Positions 1-7,544 of a DNA stretch of 26,789 nt are shown in pieces; position 1 is the first letter of the stretch; each line of letters begins with the position of its first letter. Below the pieces are notes generated by a model. It worked only from the letters and a program-made list of their open reading frames with translations, did not search any database and was not told the origin of the DNA. The translations under genes and the position numbers were made by a program. The DNA is taken from IMG/VR virus record IMGVR_UViG_3300045999_011413, positions 1-26,789 of that record; one strand, given 5' to 3'. The stretch comes from a virus.

Positions 1-428
1 AGATGCAGCTCTCTCTGAGTCTCGTAGGGCAAAAAATGGAGATTACTTACTAGTGATGGGGTCACGCCTTCGATATTGCGGGTTTTTTCGTCAAGGGAGC
101 CGTTAAAGACGAGTCGAGTCAGTTGCTCCCAGTTTTCACAGATGTCATCGTAGTTGAGATATTTTTGCTCTCCAGATTCTGTTTTCTGCCCTTCGATAGG
201 AAGAAGCCCAATGTATTGCCTAATAACTTCGACAACTGACTCATCAACAAGAAGTTCGGCTAATGCGCCATCTGCTTTGATGTATAATCCAAGCAACTCA
301 TCTTGTAAGGTAATGAGCTGCTTGAGGTCGCTTTGAGGTACGCGCTTAATACGGACTTTTTTTCCGTCGTCAAGCAACACCTCTAGGGTCTGGTAAGATG
401 GTTTGTTTAATTTGTCTGAGGCTGCCAT
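1..428 (-). CDS. Probable tail assembly chaperone (partial, 3' end outside window)
   Basis: The first 142 residues are visible, beginning MAASDKLNKPSYQTLEVLL and running off the left edge with no stop. The start is supported by an AGGA ribosome-binding sequence about eight bases upstream. It lies inside the end of the preceding gene, overlapping it by 59 bases in another frame. The N-terminus looks like a small beta sheet (EVLLDDGKKVRIKRV) followed by a mostly helical, acidic body (DLKQLITLQDELLGLY), as expected of the small helical chaperones that load the tape measure protein. It lies two genes downstream of the tail tube gene, the normal place for this function, and a tape measure gene would be expected next, outside the window. 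Such genes often end in a programmed frameshift, which cannot be seen here. The role rests on position and fold type; I recognise no specific family. Confidence 0.5.
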   Translation of the reverse strand, partial: MAASDKLNKPSYQTLEVLLDDGKKVRIKRVPQSDLKQLITLQDELLGLYIKADGALAELLVDESVVEVIRQYIGLLPIEGQKTESGEQKYLNYDDICENWEQLTRLVFNGSLDEKTRNIEGVTPSLVSNLHFLPYETQRELH

Positions 429-804
429 AGAATTGTCCTAGTTCTGTTTTTTCGTTGAGTAGTGTATTATTCTGTAAAATCAAGTCGGGTTGAAAGCTGT
501 ATATTCCTTTATAACCGTAAGATTCATTTCGAGGTTCTTCTTTCTGATGCACAGACCGCAGAAAGAAGGTTTCTATCTTCCCATCAAATGAGATGACATA
601 GAAAAATAAATCAAATATGTAGTCCAATACGAGTGGACTACCGTAGAAACTAGCATAGCATATCTCTATGGTGCTATTCTTTTTGAAGTCACTCTCGATA
701 GTGATGCTGTAAGGAGATGGAAACGTAAAAAAATTGCCATCAATGCTTTTAACAAAAAGGCTACTGATGGCAAAATATTTAGTTCCGAGGCATTCGATAG
801 CCAT
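370..804 (-). CDS. Unknown protein between tail tube and tail chaperone genes
   Basis: A 144-residue protein starting MAIECLGTKYFAISSLF, nine bases after the tail tube gene and therefore probably cotranscribed with it. It is rich in beta-type aromatic and aliphatic stretches (for example DYIFDLFFYVISFDGKIETFF, residues about 61-81) and has no signal peptide or clear membrane segment. Its last 19 codons overlap the start of the next gene. I recognise no family. The position between tail tube and chaperone suggests a minor tail or tail-assembly role, but nothing in the sequence proves it. It lacks the A-[NQED]-F motif that marks the head proteins of this window, which fits a tail rather than a head location. 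Confidence 0.6.
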   Translation of the reverse strand: MAIECLGTKYFAISSLFVKSIDGNFFTFPSPYSITIESDFKKNSTIEICYASFYGSPLVLDYIFDLFFYVISFDGKIETFFLRSVHQKEEPRNESYGYKGIYSFQPDLILQNNTLLNEKTELGQFYGSLRQIKQTILPDPRGVA

Positions 805-813
805 GTTGTGTTA

Positions 814-1662
814 TTAGCCAGTAGGTGCAGCTACACCAGCTTTGGTGCGATAAGAGTCGAGGTCAGTCTGATATTGTCCGATGTTACTGTAGGTCAGGGT
901 ATCGTAGGCAAGACCGTTAAATCCTTCGGTACTTCCTTTAACTTCAGAGCCGTCCAAGGTAGCACAAGCAATAGATACAGTCGCCTTAGCATTGACAGCA
1001 TTATCCAAAGGAAGTACGCGAATTACAGTATAAACTCCATCAACTGCGCCGCCTTTGATAGTAACGTTACCAGCTACGCCTGTAGTCGCCACTGTGCTAT
1101 CAAAATCAATCTCGTTGGCATTTGCGGTTGCGGTGGACTTGCGAACGGCTGTAACGCGAATCTTAGGGGTTACGCTGACACTAGCAACTTTACTTTCGGT
1201 TAAGGCTTTGTCAATGTAGATTTTACGAGCTACATAATCAATCTTAGTGACAATAGTGTTTGCAGGAATACCAGTCCCCGCAGACGCTACAGTAATAGCA
1301 TCGCCTGACTTAACACCAAGGTTGGTGCTGTTGTAGTTTTCGTCGTAGGTGATTTCTTTTAGCCCAGAAGCCAAATAGACGTTGTTGACTGCTACATTGC
1401 TTTTGGCAGTTAGAGAGCCAGTTGCAACTGCGGTAATAAAGTCTCCAACACGCACATTATCAAATGCGCCAGCAACCACAGCTCTTAGCTTAGATTCGGT
1501 TGCAATAGGAATAACAGACGCAGTGATATCAGCCTGAGCTAAAGCAATAGTAATAGGAATGTACTCGGCATCTCCAATATTTTTGACTGGATTAGTGCCA
1601 AGGTCTAGAGTTGTGAGAACTTTAGGATTAGCTACACCTAAAGCGACTTGGATATTTGACAT
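814..1662 (-). CDS. Putative major tail tube protein
   Basis: A 282-residue, lysine-poor, Ala/Thr/Val-rich protein with alternating beta-strand patterns (VRVGDFITAVATGSLTAKSN, KSGDAITVASAGTGIP, KIRVTAV). The composition suits tail tube and virion shell proteins. It follows the putative tail terminator gene and precedes the chaperone region, which is the canonical place for the tube protein. A purine-rich AAGAAG sequence precedes the ATG. The upstream gap holds an extended -10-like sequence and a 12-base palindrome, so the gene may have its own promoter, as fits a highly produced protein. The internal stretch around residues 90-160 could be an Ig-like or bacterial-surface insertion. No sheath gene lies beside it, so a non-contractile tail is likelier. 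The function is inferred from order and composition, not from a recognised signature. Confidence 0.6.
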   Translation of the reverse strand: MSNIQVALGVANPKVLTTLDLGTNPVKNIGDAEYIPITIALAQADITASVIPIATESKLRAVVAGAFDNVRVGDFITAVATGSLTAKSNVAVNNVYLASGLKEITYDENYNSTNLGVKSGDAITVASAGTGIPANTIVTKIDYVARKIYIDKALTESKVASVSVTPKIRVTAVRKSTATANANEIDFDSTVATTGVAGNVTIKGGAVDGVYTVIRVLPLDNAVNAKATVSIACATLDGSEVKGSTEGFNGLAYDTLTYSNIGQYQTDLDSYRTKAGVAAPTG

Positions 1663-1674
1663 TTAGTTTTTCTT

Positions 1675-1686
1675 CTTATGCATAAG
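1675..1686. promoter_or_regulatory. Perfect 12-base palindrome before tail tube gene
   Basis: CTTATGCATAAG reads identically on both strands and lies 13 bases before the tail tube start, overlapping its ribosome-binding region. It could be an operator or a small RNA hairpin controlling initiation. It may also be chance in A+T-rich DNA. Confidence 0.3.
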
Positions 1687-1696
1687 ATTTTATTCA

Positions 1697-1705
1697 ATTA
1701 TATCA
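1697..1705 (-). promoter_or_regulatory. Candidate extended -10 promoter element for tail tube gene
   Basis: On the minus strand the gap before the tail tube gene contains TGATATAAT, a perfect extended -10 (TGnTATAAT), about 35 bases upstream of the ATG. No good -35 hexamer is seen at 16-18 bases, which extended -10 promoters can do without. Assignment is by sequence only. Confidence 0.35.
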
Positions 1706-1711
1706 GAGATG

Positions 1712-2194
1712 CTAATAAGCAAAGACTGCACAGTTTATTTTGGCGTAATCGTAAATAAGGTCAGTAGTTGTGGCAGACTCATATTTAATTGTGATGCCCT
1801 GTTCTTTGTCAATAGTAAAAGGAATTACCTCATCAACTTCACTGTTTTGAAGTATACGCTTTATTTCTTTAGCTACGTGGAAAGTAAGCCCTGATGCTGT
1901 ATCTTTGGCACTATAGGCTAAAACATAGGCAATTGTGAGGCTAACTACATCTCCTGCCCCGATTGGGAATAGTGAGGACTCCTCATTGCGAAATATCTTC
2001 AGTAGTGGGTAGATATTCGTTCCTAGAGGCAACTTGTTGGTGTTGTCTACGGTATAACTCGAAATAGCTTTCTTACCCCCTAGAGCTGTATTAAACGTGA
2101 TGTTAACTTCATTACGAATATATGCAGCTATAGTTTGGAGGTCTATGTCAAGAAACTTATAATTTGCAGGGTAGCTGGGGCGTTCAATAAACAT
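1712..2194 (-). CDS. Putative tail terminator / head-tail joining protein (Mu gp37-like position)
   Basis: A 160-residue protein starting MFIERPSYPANYKFLDIDLQ, three bases after the connector gene. It has an alpha/beta layout: an N-terminal helix (LQTIAAYIRNEVN), a strand-helix middle in which GAGDVVSLTIAYVLAYSAKD is most notable, and a C-terminal section (DEVIPFTIDKEQGITIKYES). That layout and size are usual for tail terminator and neck proteins, which cap the tube and dock it to the connector. Its place between the gp36-like connector and the tail tube gene is where Mu encodes gp37. I recognise no diagnostic motif, so the call is positional. Confidence 0.5.
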   Translation of the reverse strand: MFIERPSYPANYKFLDIDLQTIAAYIRNEVNITFNTALGGKKAISSYTVDNTNKLPLGTNIYPLLKIFRNEESSLFPIGAGDVVSLTIAYVLAYSAKDTASGLTFHVAKEIKRILQNSEVDEVIPFTIDKEQGITIKYESATTTDLIYDYAKINCAVFAY

Positions 2195-2197
2195 TTA

Positions 2198-2902
2198 TTA
2201 CCAAAAGCTCACAGTATCAGGATTGCGATAGTTGTTAGAGTATGGGGTAACATAACGATTACGTCTTGTTTGCACACCATTTTCGATAAAATTACCATCA
2301 TTAGTGCCTACAATTTCATTAAAGTCGTCAGCACAATAGAAACTAGGTTCGACATTTAGGTTCTTTTTAAAAATATCAGTGTCACTCGTACCATCACCAT
2401 TAAAATCGTAGCCAATATACTCTTTAAGTACTTCACCTGCTAAGACAATGTTTCTATTTTGTTGTTGAGAAGCATTTGGGTCGTTTTGAATTGCTTGAAG
2501 ACCAGCGTTTGCACCAGCTACAAAAATGCCAGTACCAGCAAATAAGGATTGCAGTCTATCTAAACCACGTTGTAAGGTTACTTGACTGAATCCATCATTA
2601 TTAGCTTCACCATCGGTTTGACGAGGAAATTTGAAGTCAATGATTTTGGCAATAGAGATGTCTTCTGCAATCATCTTCAGATAATTAATCGTAGAAGGTT
2701 CAGTAAGCTTCAAAGGAAACTCATAAATCATTTGCAGATATGTGTCGATGTCACCTAATTCCACTTCATCTACAAGCATTTCAACAGTAGCTTCGTCAAT
2801 CTCTTGAGTAGCAATACCAGTGATGCCTGATGTCTCTTGTTCAACTACTTCTAATCGACCTTTAAGCTTACGTGTTAGGGATTGAATGTTTGCGTATTTC
2901 AT
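2198..2902 (-). CDS. Head-tail connector, Mu gp36-like, with a calcium-loop-like insertion
   Basis: A 234-residue protein. Residues about 45-92 (ELGDIDTYLQMIYEFPL, then MIAEDISIAKIIDFKF) follow the pattern of the Mu gp36 / HK97 gp6-type connector family: a helix with D-x-x-I-x-x-Y, a Pro-containing linker, and a second helix of the form ...IA.DI.I..I. These proteins form the ring that joins portal to tail. The C-terminal half is longer than usual for the family and carries DFNGDGTSDTD at residues 166-176, an acidic loop resembling dockerin or thrombospondin-type calcium sites. It lies three bases before the tail terminator gene and shortly after an unknown head protein, consistent with a Mu-like gp35-gp36-gp37 order. 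The fold assignment is moderate and the calcium site is inferred. Confidence 0.6.
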   Translation of the reverse strand: MKYANIQSLTRKLKGRLEVVEQETSGITGIATQEIDEATVEMLVDEVELGDIDTYLQMIYEFPLKLTEPSTINYLKMIAEDISIAKIIDFKFPRQTDGEANNDGFSQVTLQRGLDRLQSLFAGTGIFVAGANAGLQAIQNDPNASQQQNRNIVLAGEVLKEYIGYDFNGDGTSDTDIFKKNLNVEPSFYCADDFNEIVGTNDGNFIENGVQTRRNRYVTPYSNNYRNPDTVSFW

Positions 2903-2905
2903 AAT

Positions 2906-3433
2906 TTACCCGTAAAGTACTTTTCCAACATAAGGTAGATAGCCTTGACGAATAGCAGACTTACCTTCGCGGAATGTATCTAGTTTGGCACGATAGTTGG
3001 CTCGGTTGTTCGCACTTTCACGGATTTTGTTTTTGGCTTCTACTTCCTGTTGCCTGTGAATTGCTTCGTTAATTTGTTGGTCAGTCATTTCGGCTAGTTC
3101 ATCGTCGGGAATGTCGTCGATGCTGTAGTATCGTTGGCGACCAGTTAAATTTAGGAACTCGGCTACTTGCTGGCGCTCGTTGGCAGAAAAAAGAAGTGAG
3201 GGCTTGTCTGAGCTGAAGTTAGCTAGGTTAGTGTTCATAAATGCGAATGTCATGTTCTTGCCCATACCTGCTGAGATTACACCTTTGCGGCGCTTTACTA
3301 CTGGTGCTGTGAAACCGCCACTTTTTTTGTTGGTTGCGCCCATACGAGCTTGGGGCAAACGTTCACCGAACATCGGTTTCATTGCCCCTTGTTTCATCTT
3401 GGGTAGGTTTGGCGCTTTAAGCTGATTTTCCAT
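2906..3433 (-). CDS. Unknown head-region protein with two A-x-F motifs
   Basis: A 175-residue, strongly basic protein starting MENQLKAPNLPKMKQGAMKP. It overlaps the gp35-like gene by 17 bases and ends three bases before the connector gene. The first 60 residues are rich in Lys, Arg, Gly, Met and Pro and look disordered. ANF (71-73, followed by SS) and AEF (91-93) match the motif seen in the other head-block proteins, so it may be packaged into the prohead and trimmed. A segment at 105-133 (SIDDIPDDELAEMTDQQINE) is acidic and helical, followed by a basic helix. A DNA-binding or neck-filling role is possible. I recognise no family. Confidence 0.6.
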   Translation of the reverse strand: MENQLKAPNLPKMKQGAMKPMFGERLPQARMGATNKKSGGFTAPVVKRRKGVISAGMGKNMTFAFMNTNLANFSSDKPSLLFSANERQQVAEFLNLTGRQRYYSIDDIPDDELAEMTDQQINEAIHRQQEVEAKNKIRESANNRANYRAKLDTFREGKSAIRQGYLPYVGKVLYG

Positions 3434-3941
3434 TTGTGGTTTCTGCGGTGTAGCCGAATGTCTTGAGTCCTTCGTATACTAGACCATGAGTGGGGTCGGG
3501 CAGTTCAAAGTCGATAACGGCGATGTCTTCCCATTTCTTGCTCTTGAGTGGAGCGATGCGGTCTAGTTGTGAATATGATTCAATTTTAGCATCTTTACGA
3601 GCTTCGGTGATTTTTTGGGTTGCTACTTTGCCGACGAACTTGAGAGCTTCGATTTCGGAAGGTTCACAAGAGTTGATTTTCAACTTTTTGACTGTGTGGA
3701 TTGTGGTTGTGTTGTTGAAGGTTAGGTCGTTGCTAGGGATGAAGGAGATATCAGGGTTGTGGTTGGCGGGAGTAACGGTTTGGAACTCACTAGCGTTAAC
3801 CAGAACTGCGGTAGATTTAGCTCTGGCTTCTACAATGTCAATTTCTGTTTCACTGTAGATACCCTCTGGGACTACAAATCCTTCATAATTTATATATGCG
3901 GGAAAAATACGATATTGCTTTGGGGGTGTTTTGGGAATCAT
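3417..3941 (-). CDS. Mu gp35-like head protein with C-terminal helix-hairpin-helix
   Basis: A 174-residue protein in two parts. Residues about 9-55 (RIFPAYINYEGFVVPEGIYS, then VLVNASEF) resemble the N-terminal domain of Mu-like gp35/HI1506 proteins, found just after the major capsid gene in Mu-like phages. Residues 88-131 (KINSCEPSEIEALKFVGKVA, then ITEARKDAKIESYSQLDRIA) have the ComEA-type double helix-hairpin-helix pattern: I-N, a helix, a V-G-x-x-x-A turn, I-x-x-A-R-K, and S-x-x-x-L-x-x-I. The family normally binds DNA backbone or acts as a small protein-protein module. It lies 22 bases after the homing endonuclease gene and overlaps the next gene. A likely role is in head completion near the portal. 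The two domain assignments are moderately confident; the function is inferred. Confidence 0.6.
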   Translation of the reverse strand: MIPKTPPKQYRIFPAYINYEGFVVPEGIYSETEIDIVEARAKSTAVLVNASEFQTVTPANHNPDISFIPSNDLTFNNTTTIHTVKKLKINSCEPSEIEALKFVGKVATQKITEARKDAKIESYSQLDRIAPLKSKKWEDIAVIDFELPDPTHGLVYEGLKTFGYTAETTNGKSA

Positions 3942-3963
3942 AGTTGTATAAGTGTAGATGTAT

Positions 3964-5190
3964 TTATGATAGCAGAGATTGTTCTGCGGCTAGTCTGGCA
4001 GCGATTGCGTCTTCAAGTTCAGTGAACGTTCCAAGAGTATGCCTCTTATTGTTTATATTGATTACTGCACGATACTTACCGTTATCACGTAATTGTACCC
4101 CAGTAGGTAAAGCTTTTTCTTTTTTAGGTTTGTTAAACAGATAAGCAAAACTTTCGTCGCCGTCATAGTAATACTTTTCAGCTTGCACACGACGTTCTTT
4201 TGCTTCGGCTTCGGTTTTGAAAGTACCTACTTGCACAGTTTTACCGTTTAAACGGATTCTAGCTAACCAATCACCTCTTCTTTTGTCAAACACTACTCCA
4301 CCACCATAATGTTTTTGGTTATGTGGTGTGTTTGCTTGCAATTTAGCGGCTTCTAGTTCTGGCAATAAAGATTCATCATTGTCCCAATAAACTTTTTCAG
4401 CTAAACTTCTAACTGTTCGTGCAAGCTGCTCTGTTTTATAAATACCGAGATAAATCTTCTTATGGTTTACAGAAATAATAGCCAGCCATGTGCCATCAGC
4501 AGTTAACTTCACGCCTGTACCATATTTACGTGCATTTACAGTATTTGTTATTGCCCCTCTTTTTAGGGTATCTAATTCTTCTTTTACAGAAATATCATTA
4601 TCCCAGTACAGCCTTTCAGCTAAGTCTTTTACCTTTCTTGCTATAGCTTCTCCAAGGTATGTGCCAAGGTAAGTGTCTGTCTTTTCTCCTAAAAGCTTGA
4701 TGTTCACTTTCCAAGTACCAGTTTTTGTAATATAGACACCAGACCCACGAACTCTTTTTACTTCAGCCATCTCAAGCTTTAATTCTTCTGGATGCTTCTT
4801 ACCAAAGTTGGGATTAGCCACACCTCTTCTGAGAGACATCTTTTGTCTTGTAGATTCTTTAATAGGTGGTAAAGCTTTTAGATGATTAGCAATTCTTACC
4901 ATGTTGTAACATTCACGCCAATCTGGGATAGCGTCTAGATATTTCTGCTCGACGGCTCTTAGCTCTTCTATAGATTTACCCAGACATTCTTCTACAATTT
5001 CAAATTGGAAAGCAGACTCACCGTATTTATTGAAAGCAGCTTGCAGATGAAAATTAGCGTGTTTATTTACTCTAAGTTTTGAAAAATGCCCGTAATGTCT
5101 TTTCTTAATGTTTACGGTAGAGCCAATGTAATAAAGCCCATTTAGAGTATTTGTAATTTTATAGATGCCAGCAATTCTTGGAAGTTTCAT
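3964..5190 (-). CDS. GIY-YIG homing endonuclease with NUMOD3-like motif and four tandem AP2-like DNA-binding repeats
   Basis: A 408-residue free-standing endonuclease that would cut a homologous intron-free or gene-free site and promote its own spread. The GIY-YIG nuclease occupies residues 6-95: GIY at 8-10, YIG at 21-23, conserved Arg31, NKYG at 54-57, and an acidic FEIVEE at 63-68 likely to hold the metal-binding Glu. Residues 126-140 (NPNFGKKHPEE) form a NUMOD3-type DNA-binding motif. Four repeats follow, at about 149-200, 224-272, 296-345 and 362-406. Each begins with GxGV or TGV, then a W or Y strand, then LG-x-[YF] (VG-x-F in the third), then a basic helix with A-[ER]; most of them end in YxDxD. 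This is the AP2/ERF-like pattern known in phage homing enzymes. No clear ribosome-binding site precedes the ATG, suggesting low expression. It interrupts the order between capsid and gp35-like genes. Confidence 0.93.
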   Translation of the reverse strand: MKLPRIAGIYKITNTLNGLYYIGSTVNIKKRHYGHFSKLRVNKHANFHLQAAFNKYGESAFQFEIVEECLGKSIEELRAVEQKYLDAIPDWRECYNMVRIANHLKALPPIKESTRQKMSLRRGVANPNFGKKHPEELKLEMAEVKRVRGSGVYITKTGTWKVNIKLLGEKTDTYLGTYLGEAIARKVKDLAERLYWDNDISVKEELDTLKRGAITNTVNARKYGTGVKLTADGTWLAIISVNHKKIYLGIYKTEQLARTVRSLAEKVYWDNDESLLPELEAAKLQANTPHNQKHYGGGVVFDKRRGDWLARIRLNGKTVQVGTFKTEAEAKERRVQAEKYYYDGDESFAYLFNKPKKEKALPTGVQLRDNGKYRAVININNKRHTLGTFTELEDAIAARLAAEQSLLS

Positions 5191-5225
5191 AATTCTGTGA
5201 TAAGGATATTAAGGAAAAAGAAAAA

Positions 5226-5279
5226 AAGTGGTCGGGCAATCCTTAATTTGCGTTCCCGTAGCTATTCGGTAGACCACTT
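5226..5279 (-). terminator. Terminator-like hairpin with large structured loop before the endonuclease gene
   Basis: Perfect 8-base arms (AAGTGGTC and GACCACTT) enclose a 38-base loop. On the minus strand the 3' arm runs directly into a T-rich tail (TTTTTTTC then TTTTT). The loop can itself form small helices (CCG/CGG and GCAA/TTGC). It is either a second terminator behind the capsid gene or a small structured RNA ending in a terminator. Confidence 0.5.
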
Positions 5280-5295
5280 GTATACATAATAACAA

Positions 5296-5332
5296 AAATC
5301 CCCCAACCAACAATCTGTCGGAAGAGGGATTT
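5296..5332 (-). terminator. Rho-independent terminator after the major capsid gene
   Basis: On the minus strand AAATCCC pairs with GGGATTT. The stem continues inward through T-G and C-G, two mismatches, and C-G pairs, and is followed by TTTTTG. It begins about 25 bases after the capsid stop, where a terminator would keep capsid mRNA abundant relative to downstream tail genes. Confidence 0.75.
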
Positions 5333-5356
5333 AATTTTAACTAATTAGGATTAGTA

Positions 5357-6604
5357 TTAGGAGATGACAGTGAGTCCTTGAGTTGAATCCCATGTATTGA
5401 ACTCGGCTAAGCTGACAGACGATTCTAAGCTTGCTTGCTTGCTCATTTTGCGCGCTGCGCCAGTTTTTCCGATTGTCACTGCGCTGACCAACTGCATACT
5501 GGCAGTGTTGGTGATGGAGAGAGGCGGGTCTCCAGCTTTGGTGTACGTGTTGACGTAAACCCCTGCCTTCCCTCCATTCTCCAACGTACCACCAAGGATA
5601 CGATTGAATTGACCTTGACGGCTCAAGAACACGACAGTACCTTCATCAAGTACGCGAGTAGGAACTGCTTTGCCCTCGTTATCAGTCAATTCCACATAAT
5701 CGTCAACTAAGACAAACTTAGGCAGGAATCTGCGAGTCAGAACTTCATTAACTTGGTCGATGCTAGGAGTACCAGTAATAACGTTACCGATAACATTAGC
5801 TGTAACTACAGCTTCCTTAACGGACTTACAACGAACCATGTTCAGAAGTAAACGCTCAGAGATAGCAATCTCATCAGCAGGAAATCCATTAACCCACTTG
5901 TAGTTAGAGTGCATATCTACAAGGTCTTGTAAAGGGTCAGCAGTCTCATGTTGTGTCCAATCGCGTTTCAAGCTATCGACAGTTTCAGTTCCATTAAAGT
6001 CTGTTTGATACACAGGAAATGGAAAGTTGTTGCGTCTCAATGGAATAGCCTTTCGCCAGTCAAGTGAAACGTTCAGACCTGTACGACGGTCGGTATACTC
6101 CATCTTACCAGTTTGTAGAGTCTGCCAAGCAAGATAGTCAATCAAGTTGATGTGACCACGAACAAGAGAAGCTACAGAACCAAAAATAACCTTAGCCAAT
6201 TCGTTATCTTGACCCAATTGCACCTTACCTTCAGAGACTTGAATATTCTGAATGGTGATGTTGCGAAGCTTAGCGATTTCGCTAACTTCTTGCATACGCC
6301 ACTGAGTATCTTCGTCCCAGTGATACGAAATCGCTGCTTTGAAGTTACGAGCTTGAATGCGTGAGAAGTCGCCTTTTTTCGCTTCAGGGTAGTCCTGACC
6401 AGTTGCAACTAACGATGCGATGGGGTCTGTGGTTGTCCCAAGATAAGCAAGCCAGTCACGACCTGTCTTTTCAATCAAGGGAACATAAGTGTTGAGAACT
6501 TTGCTGCGCTCTTTGGTTTGACGAAGGGTATTGTTGATAACCAAGTCAGCCGCTTTAGCAGCACGAGCTTCTTTTAAAAAGCTTTCAATAGGGGACATTG
6601 CCAT
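5357..6604 (-). CDS. Major capsid protein (HK97 fold, lambda gpE/Mu T-like class)
   Basis: A 415-residue protein, the main shell subunit. It starts MAMSPIESFLKEARAAKAAD with a well-placed GGAG ribosome-binding sequence. The N-terminal 40 residues are helical (like an N-arm). Later segments look like the mixed alpha/beta body of the HK97 fold: NLIDYLAWQTLQTGKMEYTD, then DPLQDLVDM, then FPADEIAISERLLLNM, a pattern common in P22- and lambda-class capsid proteins with DL.... and E-I-x-x-S/T. The C-terminus carries LAEF 13 residues before the end (AEF at 400-402), matching the protease motif of the block. It follows the scaffold and decoration genes and is followed by a terminator. No N-terminal delta domain with a motif is seen, in agreement with a separate scaffold. 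Function from context and fold pattern is strong. Confidence 0.85.
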   Translation of the reverse strand: MAMSPIESFLKEARAAKAADLVINNTLRQTKERSKVLNTYVPLIEKTGRDWLAYLGTTTDPIASLVATGQDYPEAKKGDFSRIQARNFKAAISYHWDEDTQWRMQEVSEIAKLRNITIQNIQVSEGKVQLGQDNELAKVIFGSVASLVRGHINLIDYLAWQTLQTGKMEYTDRRTGLNVSLDWRKAIPLRRNNFPFPVYQTDFNGTETVDSLKRDWTQHETADPLQDLVDMHSNYKWVNGFPADEIAISERLLLNMVRCKSVKEAVVTANVIGNVITGTPSIDQVNEVLTRRFLPKFVLVDDYVELTDNEGKAVPTRVLDEGTVVFLSRQGQFNRILGGTLENGGKAGVYVNTYTKAGDPPLSITNTASMQLVSAVTIGKTGAARKMSKQASLESSVSLAEFNTWDSTQGLTVIS

Positions 6605-6620
6605 TTTTTATGTTTCTCCG

Positions 6621-7529
6621 TTATTTGTTGAAGTATGGTTTAATGTGCAAGTGCAAACCAAACAAACGCTTCAATTGACGGTCAATGTAGGGCAGATTGT
6701 TTTGATAGATACCAGCAATTTCACTGATAACTGCAAAATGTCGCACAGGCTCGTTGGTTAGGTCTACAGGGTCAGGATACAAACCGAGAACTTCTTCAAC
6801 GTTAATACCGACAATAGAGTTGATAGGTAGAGCTTGAGCAGCGTTAGCAGCCAAAGTCACCGAGCGAACACCAGTGGTAGCATTTTCAGCGCCGATTGCA
6901 AGAATCGTGCCTAAAGGAGTGAGATTGTCACCTAAGTAACCAGCTTCAGTAGTTTCGACAACAACTTGACCAGCAGCGCCTGAGGTAGTGAAGTACACAT
7001 CATAGCTGTCATTAGCATAGATAGTAGCTACAGCAGTGGAACCGACTTGAGCGAAGGTAATGCCAGCAGCCAACAGAGCAGCAGCGTTAGCGGTCGCGAA
7101 ATCAGCAGCAGCACCAGCACCAGTTTGAGTAGCACCTACAGTTGCCGAATAAGTTACACCACCAATCTTGGCAGTAATAACATCACTAGTTGCAAAAGTA
7201 CCAACAAACTTGATTCGAGCGAAACAGTGCTTTGCGTACAGTACATCCCCAACCTTAAATTGAGAACAAGGAGTCTTCAACGAGATAGTAGGAGAGTTAG
7301 TAGCGGTCGCAGCGTTTAAGCGAGTGCGAGGAAGGAAACGGGCAACTCTTTCGCCAGAAGTGCCAGTAGTAGCGATGAAGCTACCTTCAGGAACTGCGGC
7401 AATCCCTTCAGAGTTGAGTTGAATATCGGCACTCTTAATTTCAACACCATCGATTGCAACTTTCTTAGCTGCGGCGTTGAAAATGATTGCCTTACCGTTA
7501 CGGATATATTTTTGAGTTGTTAAATACAT
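6621..7529 (-). CDS. Putative head decoration / stabilization protein
   Basis: A 302-residue Ala/Thr/Gly-rich protein directly upstream of the capsid gene and preceded by a good AAGGAGAA ribosome-binding sequence. The N-terminus (about 10-75) is a small beta domain with GTSGERVARFLPRTRL, typical of virion decoration proteins. The middle (about 105-175: TSDVITAKIGGVTYSATVGA, then AADFATANAAALLAAGI) follows a strand-strand-helix pattern seen in phage head-coating and tail Ig-like modules. It ends with an unusual KRLFGLHLHIKPYFNK tail. Phages place decoration genes just before or after the capsid gene, and expression signals here are strong. One AADF is present, but it is not preceded by the basic residues seen at the best motif copies. 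Alternatives are a second shell protein or head fibre. Confidence 0.55.
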   Translation of the reverse strand: MYLTTQKYIRNGKAIIFNAAAKKVAIDGVEIKSADIQLNSEGIAAVPEGSFIATTGTSGERVARFLPRTRLNAATATNSPTISLKTPCSQFKVGDVLYAKHCFARIKFVGTFATSDVITAKIGGVTYSATVGATQTGAGAAADFATANAAALLAAGITFAQVGSTAVATIYANDSYDVYFTTSGAAGQVVVETTEAGYLGDNLTPLGTILAIGAENATTGVRSVTLAANAAQALPINSIVGINVEEVLGLYPDPVDLTNEPVRHFAVISEIAGIYQNNLPYIDRQLKRLFGLHLHIKPYFNK

Positions 7530-7544
7530 TCTTTTCTGTTCTCC

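Noticed and set aside
370-428. Programmed frameshift joining the 144-aa protein to the chaperone
   Set aside because: The second gene has its own ATG with a ribosome-binding sequence, the change needed would be +1 or -2, and I see no convincing slippery site. Any chaperone frameshift would more likely lie beyond the left edge.
808-1203. Plus-strand open frame opposite the tail tube gene
   Set aside because: It lies entirely antisense to a supported gene, has Cys/Ser-rich shadow composition and no start signals.
3490-3858. Plus-strand open frame opposite the gp35-like gene
   Set aside because: Antisense shadow with no supporting signal; the minus-strand frame has recognisable domains.
3964-5190. 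Group I intron carrying the endonuclease
   Set aside because: Both neighbouring genes are complete and not split, and no intron core was seen, so the enzyme is treated as free-standing.
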